Shown: positions 1-7,986, numbered from the stretch's first letter. The stretch is DNA of 17,928 bases from Acidobacteriota bacterium (GCA_003476685.1 DMVN01000140.1:1-17928), one strand, 5' to 3'. Notes: generated from the sequence alone by a model not told the origin. Program-made: numbers and translations.

Positions 1-1754
1 GTCCCCGAGGTTGCCCTTTCGGCTCCAGTTACTGTCTGTTGAGCTCCAGTCGTTGCTGCCTGTCCTCCGGTTGTAGCCTGGGTCTGTTGTTCAGGCTTTT
101 CCTGGGGCTGGGGAGCCGGTAACCCGGCGATTTTCACTCGCAGATTGGAGACCACTTGGGCCACGTACTGTTTTAATTCATCAAGATTGGCCTCAGCCGG
201 CACATCACTGTAATCCCTTAGAAATCCTTCAAGCAATTCTACTGCCCTCTCGTAGTTCTCTCGCCGGTTCTTCTCCACGGCATTGCCTAAATCCTCAAAA
301 CAGTAACCAGCTGTAACCAGAGCCCGGGGATTTTGTATTAATCCAAAAATCAGCATGAATTCTTCACTGGCCTCAATGTATTTGCCTGAAGCTCGCAGCT
401 CTTTTGCCCGGTTAAACATTTCTCGGGCTTTATCTATATCGGAAATTTTATTAGCCACACCCAGTCGTATTTCCGGATAAACGTTTTTTTCCTCAGCCAG
501 CTGCAAAAACTTTTTATAATAAGTTTGGGCCATATCATAGTCATAAAGGTAGTGTTCGTAAAAATCTGCTGCCCGGAAATAATATATTGGGTCAGAACAG
601 GCGGCATAAGCCTTCTTAAACTGGTCAATAGCCTCCAAGTATTTTTTTTCAGCCCCCAGAGCCAGTCCTTTCTGATAAAGTTGATCCGCCCGGCGCCTGT
701 CAGCAGCACTGCAGCCAAAAGTCTCAGCCGAAACCGATTGTTGCTCCTGCTGGTTCCAGGCATTCGGTCCGCTACAAGCTTTACTGGCTGACAAATCCGT
801 GACCAAGCTTGATTTTGGCGCTTCCAGACCAGCCAAATAATCTTCAGGCCGGATAAAGTTCTGATAGTCTATCACTGTTCTTGGCCAGAAAAATGATCTA
901 TTGGTGGAAGGAGTGGCCGCTCCGCTTCCCATGGGCACCCGGTCACACATCAGTTGCAGGATATGGTTGTAGGCGGTCTCCAGCAGTTTCTGCATGTTCT
1001 CATTCTCACCAACTATCTCCAGCTGAATCGCCCCTTTCTGACGCAACTCTTCCAGCGTGGCACCCAGGTCAGCCCGCAGCTTCACCACCTTAACCGTCCC
1101 TTCCACCGCTGCCTTAATGTCATGCTGGGTGTAGACCTTATCCCAGTCCACTTTTAGCTTAGCCTGAAAAGCCGGTGTTATCCCTGAAAATTTCAGCACA
1201 TACTGCACCGAGACATCTGAAGTCGGGTTCTTAAAAGACTCCCACAAAAGAGAGGCCCCTTCTTCGGTCAGGGCAATGGAAACTGCTGCCTTCTGCCCCG
1301 GCAGAACCGGTGCTTTTCCCTCCCCCACTATCCGCCGGTTGAAAATACCATCTTTGCCGGCTGTGGCTGAAATCACCTGAAACGTCCCTTCCTTGAAGGG
1401 CACCGGACCAGCCAGCTTGGCCTGCGAGTCTATCCCCTTGAGGGCCGACTCGGCCGAGCTCAACTCGCCTGAAGTAAACCCCCAGGTCACCAGAAAATGC
1501 AGAACCCCACCCTTGGTCGCACCATCAGTCTTGGTGTACTTGATAAAGGTAAATTCAGGTGTGCCATCCCTCTTGGTGGCTAAACGCGGTTGGTCCGGCA
1601 CATAATAATATTTATGGGGGTCAGCATGGTCGCGGTAAAACACAAACCTCCCCGCCTGTACCACTTCCTCCACTGAAACTTCGGCCGCCAGGCGAAGTCC
1701 GGCCATTATCAGCAGACCTATAACAGCCATAAAAATTATTGATTTTTTTCTCAC
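1..1754 (-). CDS. Gene A: exported signature-motif protein with TPR-like region, 3' end off window
   Basis: The frame is open from a GTG at 1754 to the left edge (584 codons, no stop), so the protein is partial. I do not recognise a named family. Residues 1-24 look like a signal peptide (VRKK, hydrophobic core, LAAE). Residues 40-53 carry the cluster signature YRDHADPHKYYYVP. Residues about 37-278 are clearly paralogous to gene C, with shared blocks such as AVSIALTEEG and VDWDKVY. After residue 280 similarity stops. Residues about 351-515 form amphipathic helical repeats with TPR character (ADQLYQKGLALGAEKKYLEA; YYKKFLQLAEE; AKELRASGKYIEASEEF). The visible end is a low-complexity stretch rich in Q, P, T and G. 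The start is GTG because GGAGG lies 6 nt upstream. It follows gene B after a 155-base gap, so it may be the last gene of the operon or have its own promoter. Probably a periplasmic or surface protein-interaction partner (inference). Confidence 0.85.
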   Translation of the reverse strand, partial: MRKKSIIFMAVIGLLIMAGLRLAAEVSVEEVVQAGRFVFYRDHADPHKYYYVPDQPRLATKRDGTPEFTFIKYTKTDGATKGGVLHFLVTWGFTSGELSSAESALKGIDSQAKLAGPVPFKEGTFQVISATAGKDGIFNRRIVGEGKAPVLPGQKAAVSIALTEEGASLLWESFKNPTSDVSVQYVLKFSGITPAFQAKLKVDWDKVYTQHDIKAAVEGTVKVVKLRADLGATLEELRQKGAIQLEIVGENENMQKLLETAYNHILQLMCDRVPMGSGAATPSTNRSFFWPRTVIDYQNFIRPEDYLAGLEAPKSSLVTDLSASKACSGPNAWNQQEQQSVSAETFGCSAADRRRADQLYQKGLALGAEKKYLEAIDQFKKAYAACSDPIYYFRAADFYEHYLYDYDMAQTYYKKFLQLAEEKNVYPEIRLGVANKISDIDKAREMFNRAKELRASGKYIEASEEFMLIFGLIQNPRALVTAGYCFEDLGNAVEKNRRENYERAVELLEGFLRDYSDVPAEANLDELKQYVAQVVSNLRVKIAGLPAPQPQEKPEQQTQATTGGQAATTGAQQTVTGAERATSG

Positions 1755-1760
1755 TTTCTT

Positions 1761-1765
1761 CCTCC
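1761..1765 (-). promoter_or_regulatory. Shine-Dalgarno of gene A, selects a GTG start
   Basis: GGAGG on the minus strand ends 6 nt before the GTG at 1754. The next in-frame ATG (residue 9) lies inside the signal peptide core and has no such site, so GTG is preferred. Confidence 0.75.
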
Positions 1766-1909
1766 TGCCACAAGCAAAATAGTCCAGCCGAGATGACTCA
1801 ACTGGTTATGATAAGATAAAATTTTTTGTTTCCCCAGCCTTTTTCCATTTTCTCCTAATCTGCCATTTTCCATGGTGTTTATATCTCTTTAATCTCTGTT
1901 GCTACTGCC

Positions 1910-2941
1910 TTATTCCACTGGATTATCCCTGATAACCAGCTCATAACTTGATAAATCCAGGAAGGCATTATCGCCTTCTTGCCAATCGCTCCTTACTGAG
2001 CGGCCATCAGCATATACCCTGGTAATACGGTAGCGGTACTTGCCGCCTTTGGCCTCCGGAACATTAAATTCCAGGTCGTACTGCGGTTGGCTGTCAGACG
2101 AAAAGACCACGCTTTTTACATCTTTTTGCCCCCGAGCAGTGGTGCTTTCCACCTCTACTGTCATCTTAACCACGTCCTTGTTCAGGCCGTTAACGAAATC
2201 AAAACAGATGACGCTCATTTTCCGGTAATTAAAAGAAAATTTCTGGGCCAGGTTGATAACCTTAAAAAGCCCGGGATACTGTTCCATGGACACCGGAACA
2301 TCCAGGCTCAGGCGACCGCTTCTCGCGCCGGGTTGAAGCTGGCCTTCATCATTTAACTCATAACCGCTGTAAGAAAAAGAGCCTTCCAGGCTTAACCCGG
2401 CCGCTTTTTTTTCTTCATAGATTTTCCAGAGGTAAGAAGCTGATTCCCGGCTCAGAGGAAAGGAGAAGCTTTTCCCGGTCCATAAAACCTTGTTGGAACC
2501 CAGGGTTTGGCTTTCGGCTGTGCCTTCTTCTTTCGTTTTCTCCGCTTCCAGTCCGGTATAACTCAGACTGATTTTCATGGTTTCAATCTGAACCGGGCGG
2601 TATTCATACTGAGCTCCTTTTTCTCTCTTTAAGACTTCAGAATCATCACCAAATTCAACCGATAGAGTCAACACTCCGCCGGCTGTGGTTTTAGGACCGG
2701 CCTCTCCCTGGTCTTTCACATAGACATACTTGTAAAAGAAGAAATTTGGCTGGCCAAAGGACTGGCTCAACTGGAGCGCCGTGGGCACATAATAAAAGAG
2801 TTTTGGGTTTCTATGGTCCGGATAGATGATAATCTGGCCGGCTACTGTTTCCGGCCTGGTCAATACCGGGTCAGCCAATAAGAAGCTGGCACTGAAACAC
2901 AGCATCAGGACCAGCAGAAAGGCTCTTCTCCTCAAACCCAA
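1910..2941 (-). CDS. Gene B: exported signature-motif protein (short member)
   Basis: 343 residues, no named family recognised. Residues 1-23 are a signal peptide: an RRR n-region, a hydrophobic core, then a likely cleavage near LLADP. The signature YPDHRNPKLFYYVP lies at residues 40-53, followed by a G-x-P-x-F segment and GGVLTLSVEFG, which matches the corresponding part of A and C. The middle is more diverged. The last about 75 residues (YRYRITRVYADGRSVRSDW) match the C-terminal module of gene C in pattern: alternating aromatics, a charged turn, then Ser-x-x-Trp. The first codon is TTG at 2941, 14 bases after the stop of gene C; upstream GAGAGA is only a weak ribosome site, and no ATG fits without losing the signal peptide. 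Probably co-transcribed with C and D and exported to the same compartment (inference). Confidence 0.85.
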   Translation of the reverse strand: MGLRRRAFLLVLMLCFSASFLLADPVLTRPETVAGQIIIYPDHRNPKLFYYVPTALQLSQSFGQPNFFFYKYVYVKDQGEAGPKTTAGGVLTLSVEFGDDSEVLKREKGAQYEYRPVQIETMKISLSYTGLEAEKTKEEGTAESQTLGSNKVLWTGKSFSFPLSRESASYLWKIYEEKKAAGLSLEGSFSYSGYELNDEGQLQPGARSGRLSLDVPVSMEQYPGLFKVINLAQKFSFNYRKMSVICFDFVNGLNKDVVKMTVEVESTTARGQKDVKSVVFSSDSQPQYDLEFNVPEAKGGKYRYRITRVYADGRSVRSDWQEGDNAFLDLSSYELVIRDNPVE

Positions 2942-2955
2942 GAGTTTTCTCTCAC

Positions 2956-4644
2956 TTAAAATTTTTCATAATAAGCATAGATAAACGGGTCGGTAGCCTT
3001 CTTCCAGCCAGAAGAAATGCGGGTATTGTCCTTGAACAGCCAGGTTATGTTGTATTCATACTCGAGGTTGTTTGGCTCATGAAAATAAACATAGTTGATG
3101 TTAAGAGGCTCTCCCTTGCGCAGAACGACTTCTTTCTGCAGCTGCCGGCCGAAATTTTTATGCCGGAATTGAACCGCAATCCGGATAATTCCGTTTTTAT
3201 TCATATTTTCTTCTTCCGCCAGGACCTCAATGTATCTGTACTTGTGTGGTGGAGTCAGGGTTATGACCGGCTGGCTAGTTTTAATCCAATCCCCGGCTAC
3301 TTCCAGGCCTCCCACATAACTCCAGATGGGACGATACTCATACTCCAGCCATTTATCGGTCTGGTCACCCTTCCGCCTGTATTTCAGAGAAAGTTTGTTC
3401 CCGTTCTGACCGAACTTGGTCCGGTCAAAAATCAAATCTTCAGTAATAGCTTTCATGTCTGCGCTTTCGTATTCTTTCTTAAAAGTAATGCCGGCAAAAT
3501 TCAGGTACTGCTGAAAAGTCTGAAAATCTTCTCCATCCAGAATGACGTTAATGGTCCGCTCTTCAAAGGTCGGGTCATCCAGGTCCACCACCGCAAAAAA
3601 TTCAGGATTATTGCCCAGCTTCTTGTAAAGTCCGCCAATATTGCCGGTCAGAGGAATTTCTCGCTGGTCTCTCTTGCGTCGGGTCAGGTCCACTGTGTAC
3701 TTGCCGCTTAGCTTGACCTGTTTTCGGTAGAAGCCAAAATGAGCCTGTCCGAACAGTTTGCCCAGCCAGTTAGAACCGGTGGAAGCTTCAGATTTTCCGA
3801 TGTCTTCGGGTTTTACCGGTTTGGCTTCAAACATCATTTTGGTAATGGTGTTATAGGCGGTATCAAGAAGTTCGTCCATCTTGGTATCTTCGCCTATAAC
3901 CTCCAGCTTGATAGCCCCCTGTTCTCTCAATTCAGAATAGATTTTTTGAATTCTGGCGCTGACGAAAAAGCCACCGACATCGGCCTTAAACTCTTTATGG
4001 TCATAAACCTTATCCCAGTCAACAGTCAGCAGGGCATTGTAAGCCGGAGTTAACCCCTGGTAGGTCATGACAAACTGGACCGAAATATCTGAAGTTGGTT
4101 TTTTAAAAGATTCCATCAACAGGGTTGAGCCCTCTTCAGTCAGAGCTATGGACACGGCTGCTTCGGAACCGGCCAGAAGCGGAGCTTTTCCTGTTCCAAC
4201 AACCTTGCGGCTGAAAATACCGCCTTCCCCGGCTGAGGCTGAAATAAGATGAAATTCACCGGAAGTAAACATCACCGGGCCAACTATTTTGCCATTTTTA
4301 TCTATCCTGGTCAGTTCCTGCTCTGCTTTCTCCAGCTCCTCTTTGGTCAGGCCAAAAGTGCAGAGAAAATGCAAAATTCCCCCGGTTATTTCTTTACCGG
4401 TACGAACATACTGGATAAAACTGAATTTCGGCCGGCCGTCAGGCCAGGTAGCAATCCTTGGCGCCAGCGGCAGGTAGTGATAGGCATGTTCATCGGCATG
4501 GTCACGGAACAGTAACGCCCCGCTCACCTGAATTGGCTCTTTATCCAGAAGTATTTCAGCCTTCAACGCAGAAAATGCCGTTAAAAGAATAAGAACAGAA
4601 ATTAATAGACAAATCTTAAATCCTCTTGCAGCCAACCTGCTCAT
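2956..4644 (-). CDS. Gene C: exported signature-motif protein, full two-module member
   Basis: 562 residues, no named family recognised. Residues 1-29 form a signal peptide ending near LKAE. The signature FRDHADEHAYHYLP lies at 46-59, followed by a GRPKFSFIQY strand and TGGILHFLCTFGL. Residues 43-280 are clearly paralogous to gene A. A linker around 280-310 leads to a second beta-rich half, and residues about 490-562 form the C-terminal module shared with B and D (EYEYNITWLFKDNTRISSGW). A textbook AAGGAG sits 6 nt before the ATG. D ends 52 bases upstream and B begins 14 bases downstream, so D, C and B look like one operon. Few cysteines and no recognisable catalytic motif argue for a structural or binding role rather than an enzyme, but that is inference. 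Confidence 0.88.
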   Translation of the reverse strand: MSRLAARGFKICLLISVLILLTAFSALKAEILLDKEPIQVSGALLFRDHADEHAYHYLPLAPRIATWPDGRPKFSFIQYVRTGKEITGGILHFLCTFGLTKEELEKAEQELTRIDKNGKIVGPVMFTSGEFHLISASAGEGGIFSRKVVGTGKAPLLAGSEAAVSIALTEEGSTLLMESFKKPTSDISVQFVMTYQGLTPAYNALLTVDWDKVYDHKEFKADVGGFFVSARIQKIYSELREQGAIKLEVIGEDTKMDELLDTAYNTITKMMFEAKPVKPEDIGKSEASTGSNWLGKLFGQAHFGFYRKQVKLSGKYTVDLTRRKRDQREIPLTGNIGGLYKKLGNNPEFFAVVDLDDPTFEERTINVILDGEDFQTFQQYLNFAGITFKKEYESADMKAITEDLIFDRTKFGQNGNKLSLKYRRKGDQTDKWLEYEYRPIWSYVGGLEVAGDWIKTSQPVITLTPPHKYRYIEVLAEEENMNKNGIIRIAVQFRHKNFGRQLQKEVVLRKGEPLNINYVYFHEPNNLEYEYNITWLFKDNTRISSGWKKATDPFIYAYYEKF

Positions 4645-4696
4645 TTCTGCCTCCTTTTTCGCCCTTGGTTAAAAAAATAACGCGGGCTAACTTTTC

Positions 4697-6886
4697 TTAG
4701 CGATTAAAAAGATTTTTAAGGTGATAAGGTCCTATGGTCAGGTCCAAGGAATCGGTCACGGTTTCCCAGCTGGCCGATTCGGCAATTTCCCCTGATTTTA
4801 AGACGGCTTTGATTTTGTATTCAAAACTAAACTGCTCGCCGCTGGACATCGGCAGATAAACGGTAACCAGCTCTTTAAGTTTGTTCTTGTTAAAATCCAT
4901 CCCGGTTACCAGTCCGCTGCGGCCCTGGGCACTGAGATAGGGAGAGCGAATTTCAACCCGGACTTTTTCCACTTCCAGCGGTGTTTCAAAAGCCGAGGGA
5001 TCAAACACGCTGGACAGAACTTCTACCTGAAGTTTTCTCATTCTTTCAATGTAAGAAACAACTTCAACGTTGCTCCAGATCTTGTCCAGGCAGGGCTGAC
5101 AGCTAAAATCAGGTTCAATTTCCATCCAGAAACTTCTGGCATACTGCTTGAAGAAAGCGTCCACTTTAGGGCTGGCTGGCTGGCCAACCTCATCCTTGAC
5201 CAGCATTTCTTCGGCTTCTTTAACCTTATCCTTATCTAATTTTTTCTCTAATTCACCTTTTAGCGCCCCGAGACCTTTTTCCAGGAGTGAACTTTTTTTC
5301 TTTGGAGCTGGTGGAGCCGAGGGAAAGGTTTTGCGGTACTCGGCCAGGAGAAGACCTTTCGGGGCAAACTGGACTTCCAGGTCCAGAGCTTGACCTGGCT
5401 GGATGACCGCTTCCTTCAGGCATTTCAAGTTCTTATAAACTTCTTCCCCGTTTGGTAAACGGAAGCGGAGGCTGACCGAAGAAACCTTCAAGGGAAAATC
5501 AGACAGGTTTCTGACACCATGAAGATAAAGCACCGAATTCTTTTCATCTATGGAAAAGCCAAGCTCTTCCACGCCTGAATACCAGCGGCCGGTAAAATAC
5601 TTTAAACCAACTCTGATGGGAATTTCTCTTTCCACCGTTCCTGATTTGATTTTCATCCCGGCTGTTAATCCTTCCTTCTCCAGCAGAGGTTTCAGCTCCG
5701 CCAGAGTGTCAGGAGTCATGGATATGTTAATGGGAAGCTCTGTTTCCAGAGAACCGAAGCTCGGAATCCGGATGTTGTCAATTTCCCAGTCCTCCCAGCC
5801 CTTCATATCAATGATGGCTGCCTCATCATAAGGCAGGGACCTGAGAACGGCCTGTTGTCCCCTGGCCGCCTTCAACGCTTCTTCCATCAACTTGACGTCG
5901 GCCGGGTCAACGTTGGCCCGAAGGGTCATAGTGGTCCTGACCTTCTGGTCGTTGGTCCAGACTGCACTCAAGCGGTAACCTCCAGCCGCCTTGTCCCTGA
6001 TCAGGTTGATTTCTCTCGGGAGGTAATAGTAGGTGTCAGGTTTTTCATTGTCTTTGTAAATGCGGTTGAGAAGAGTTAAAGGCTCTTCTATAGACAGAGG
6101 ACCAATGTCTTCAATTTTATGACGGGGAGGCAGAGCCCCGGCCGGGTTCAAGGGTATGGTTTTGATGACGGCCGGTTTTACCAGCTGAAGGTTCAGTTTC
6201 TCTGTCGGCTGCTGGGTAGCTGCGGACCCGACCTTCACCTTGCTCATATCCGTTGAAGGACTGACCTTCTGAACAGATAGCGGCACATAGATGGCGGCCG
6301 AAGCCCAGACTGCCCAATCCTGATTGGCCCGGCCCGCAGCCGATACCGATAGCCTGAAATCCACGGTACTCCCGGCATAAGGTGATAAATCCACAGAAAT
6401 CTGGTCAAATTTACCGTCATAGGAGGCAGCTAATTCCTTTAACAAAACAGCCCCGCCACCTGGACTAATGATTGAAACATAGTATTTAACTCCATCAGTC
6501 TGAGCGGCTCCCTTAACAAAACCGACCGAGGCCTTAAAGGTGGCCCCGGCTGGAATCTGGATGTCTGGAAAGACTCCAATTATATTTCCATTATTTTTCC
6601 ACTCGGGGTGAGTTTCCAGAACCAGGGCATACCTGTTGCCATCTTCCAGAACAACATCAGTCAGGTGACGGGCAAAGCCCCGGCTATCGTTATCGGCTCC
6701 ATTCCAGGGAAGCTCTCCGCCAACAGCAATTGCCCGGTACCATTTAGCTTCCGGCGCTTTCTTGACAAAGTCATAGTAGATAACATCGGCTGAAGCCGAC
6801 CCCACAGCCAATAAAAGAATGGCGACTGATAAGGACCAAAACCAGAAGAACACTATGATAGTTTTTTTCTGAGATCCAGGCTGCAT
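4697..6886 (-). CDS. Gene D: large exported multidomain protein, first gene of the cluster
   Basis: 729 residues from the ATG at 6886. An in-frame ATG at 6916 would add 10 residues, but the AAAGGAG 6 nt before 6886 favours the later one. Residues 1-33 are a signal peptide ending SASAD. Residues about 35-205 look like a jelly-roll or NPCBM-like carbohydrate-binding beta-sandwich (VDLSPYAGSTVDFRLSV then DWAVW); this is by pattern only. Residues 277-290 (IYKDNEKPDTYYYLP region) carry a version of the cluster signature. Beta-rich segments follow, then a charged Lys/Glu helix-forming stretch at 528-565. A CQPC pair is at 596-599. The C-terminus (FEYKIKAVLKSGEIAESASW) resembles the end module of B and C. 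As the first gene of the D-C-B(-A) row it may be the scaffold of an extracytoplasmic assembly, which is inference. Confidence 0.87.
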   Translation of the reverse strand: MQPGSQKKTIIVFFWFWSLSVAILLLAVGSASADVIYYDFVKKAPEAKWYRAIAVGGELPWNGADNDSRGFARHLTDVVLEDGNRYALVLETHPEWKNNGNIIGVFPDIQIPAGATFKASVGFVKGAAQTDGVKYYVSIISPGGGAVLLKELAASYDGKFDQISVDLSPYAGSTVDFRLSVSAAGRANQDWAVWASAAIYVPLSVQKVSPSTDMSKVKVGSAATQQPTEKLNLQLVKPAVIKTIPLNPAGALPPRHKIEDIGPLSIEEPLTLLNRIYKDNEKPDTYYYLPREINLIRDKAAGGYRLSAVWTNDQKVRTTMTLRANVDPADVKLMEEALKAARGQQAVLRSLPYDEAAIIDMKGWEDWEIDNIRIPSFGSLETELPINISMTPDTLAELKPLLEKEGLTAGMKIKSGTVEREIPIRVGLKYFTGRWYSGVEELGFSIDEKNSVLYLHGVRNLSDFPLKVSSVSLRFRLPNGEEVYKNLKCLKEAVIQPGQALDLEVQFAPKGLLLAEYRKTFPSAPPAPKKKSSLLEKGLGALKGELEKKLDKDKVKEAEEMLVKDEVGQPASPKVDAFFKQYARSFWMEIEPDFSCQPCLDKIWSNVEVVSYIERMRKLQVEVLSSVFDPSAFETPLEVEKVRVEIRSPYLSAQGRSGLVTGMDFNKNKLKELVTVYLPMSSGEQFSFEYKIKAVLKSGEIAESASWETVTDSLDLTIGPYHLKNLFNR

Positions 6887-6892
6887 TTTATT

Positions 6893-6899
6893 CTCCTTT
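6893..6899 (-). promoter_or_regulatory. Shine-Dalgarno of gene D, selects the second ATG
   Basis: AAAGGAG on the minus strand ends 6 nt before the ATG at 6886. The upstream in-frame ATG at 6916 has no comparable site. Confidence 0.75.
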
Positions 6900-6980
6900 C
6901 TGGATAAGATTTTCATTCAGACGGCCAATAGTAAAAAGGCAGGTATTAAAATTATGGTATGGAAGATGTTAAAGGTTAAG

Positions 6981-7027
6981 GGAAAAAAAGAGGGGAAAGG
7001 AAAAGCTTTCGGTCCCCACTCTTTTCC
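6981..7027. repeat. Purine/pyrimidine inverted repeat with alternative pairings in the gene D leader
   Basis: The plus strand has GGAAAAAAAGAGGGG at 6981-6995 and its imperfect complement CCCCACTCTTTTCC at 7014-7027, with an 18-base loop. On the minus strand, the gene D transcript, two shorter pairings are also possible: GGAAAAG with CTTTTCC, and GGGGA with TCCCC. These interleave with each other. A T-rich run is inside the 3' arm rather than after it, so it is not a standard terminator. It lies between the candidate promoter and the start of gene D. Confidence 0.5.
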
Positions 7028-7088
7028 AGCTCCCTTGGCTGAGCAGGCATCCCACAGCATAATTAAAATAGCCTTCCTTTTCCTGAAT

Positions 7089-7118
7089 AATCTATCTTAA
7101 TATTCCATTTTAGGTCAA
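7089..7118 (-). promoter_or_regulatory. Candidate sigma70-type promoter for the D-C-B(-A) operon
   Basis: On the minus strand TTGACC (7118-7113) and TAGATT (7094-7089) are separated by 18 bases. The -35 matches five of six consensus bases and the -10 matches four. It would start transcription near 7082. Seen by eye only. Confidence 0.35.
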
Positions 7119-7226
7119 GTGATTTTTGCAGGTGCTCTAACTCTAGGCTCTCATAAAAACTCAATTAAGCACAGACCTGACCTTAATTTTTCCCCTGCTG
7201 ACCCTTCAGTTAATTGATTTTAGCTT

Positions 7227-7312
7227 CTTAAAGTCGTTAGATAGGTGTTACGTTTAGCCATGGGGAAAGCTAATTGTTTTTCTCCTTTTTAGCTAACCGA
7301 CTGAAATTTAAG
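7227..7312. other. Structured intergenic element with CCATGG hairpin block (copy 1)
   Basis: Outer arms CTTAA (7227-7231) with TTAAG (7308-7312) and AGTCGTTAG (7232-7240) with CTAACCGACT (7293-7302) are complementary apart from one bulge and an unpaired segment. Inside lies a hairpin at 7262-7285 (GGGGAAAG against TTTTTCTCC), directly after CCATGG. The block 7253-7285 resembles 17393-17423. Strand of transcription is unknown; the element is downstream of the HD gene and upstream of gene D on the minus strand. I cannot match it to a known RNA family. Confidence 0.4.
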
Positions 7313-7424
7313 GATCACCAGAAACCCGATATGTCAGGGCCGGGAAATCGAGCGGGGTTAAAAATGTTAATAATGCAACTTAATTAAAAATTCACTTCTT
7401 TGAAAGCTGGGGACAGATTCAGGC

Positions 7425-7973
7425 TCAAGCCAGGCCCAGGTCCTGGTCTATTCCCTGCATTGACTCCAGGCAGATGGTCAGGAATTCGTCCAGGCTCAGC
7501 CCCAGGTTGGCACATTGCTCGATCTCTTCCCTTCGGGCGCCCCGGGCAAAATGTTTTTCCTTGTAGCGACGCTTGAGGAATTCCAGGTCAACCGACTTCA
7601 GCTTCTTATCGGGGTGCATCAGGGTGGCAGCAATGATCAGGCCGGTGGTCGGGTCAGCCGAGTAGATCGACCAGTCCATAGCGCTCTGGCAGGGCACCCG
7701 ACCAGCATGGGCCTGAATAGCCTGGATAACCTCGGCCGGCAGGCTGTATTGTTCCAGCATCTTGACTGCTTCGGTGGTATGGAGTTCCGGGCTCTTCTCG
7801 GTTAATTCATAGTCCAGGTCGTGCAGCAAACCGGCCAGACCCCAGATTTCTTCATTGCCACCCAGGCGGCGGGCCAGGCCTTTCATGCAGGCTTCCACTG
7901 CCAGGCAGTGTTTGACCAGGTTTTTGTTGTGAAGGTGTTGCTTGACCAGTTCCAAGGCTTCTTCGCGAGTCAC
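7425..7973 (-). CDS. HD-domain phosphohydrolase family protein
   Basis: 182 residues from a GTG at 7973. It is a compact HD/HDIG-type protein, a family of metal-dependent phosphohydrolases that often act on nucleotides; the substrate here is unknown. The metal-ligand pattern is visible: His22 in the first helix (NLVKHCLAVEA), the His51-Asp52 pair in GLLHDLDYE, His65, His89 and Asp107 in SADPTTGLI. Length and the opening TREEALELV fit the usual short stand-alone members. A TTG at 8006 and an ATG at 7979 are also in frame, but AAAGGAG lies exactly 6 nt before the GTG and directly abuts the ATG, which rules the ATG out. The gene begins 19 bases after the stop of the deacetylase gene, so the two are probably co-transcribed. 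No signal peptide is seen, so it is cytoplasmic, unlike its operon partner. Confidence 0.9.
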   Translation of the reverse strand: MTREEALELVKQHLHNKNLVKHCLAVEACMKGLARRLGGNEEIWGLAGLLHDLDYELTEKSPELHTTEAVKMLEQYSLPAEVIQAIQAHAGRVPCQSAMDWSIYSADPTTGLIIAATLMHPDKKLKSVDLEFLKRRYKEKHFARGARREEIEQCANLGLSLDEFLTICLESMQGIDQDLGLA

Positions 7974-7979
7974 GGTCAT

Positions 7980-7986
7980 CTCCTTT
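7980..7986 (-). promoter_or_regulatory. Shine-Dalgarno of the HD gene, selects a GTG start
   Basis: AAAGGAG on the minus strand ends 6 nt before GTG at 7973 and leaves no spacer before the ATG at 7979. Confidence 0.75.

Larger units (their letters stand above)
6887..7424. other. Intergenic region upstream of gene D
   Basis: No credible gene is seen in these 538 bases between the HD-domain gene and gene D. The region holds a purine/pyrimidine inverted repeat (6981-7027), a candidate promoter (7089-7118) and a structured element (7227-7312), each listed separately. A long 5' leader for gene D of about 195 nt is implied if the promoter is real. Confidence 0.6.

Noticed and set aside
434..763. 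109-codon minus-strand frame inside gene A
   Set aside because: It lies in another frame of gene A, whose own frame is open over the whole interval and encodes TPR-like repeats.
1755..1909. Possible third copy of the CCATGG hairpin block between genes B and A
   Set aside because: It contains CCATGG and CTCCT but the order differs and no hairpin forms, so resemblance is probably chance.
3079..3711. 210-codon open frame on the plus strand opposite gene C
   Set aside because: Antisense to gene C, which has signal peptide, paralogue and ribosome site; this frame has none of these.
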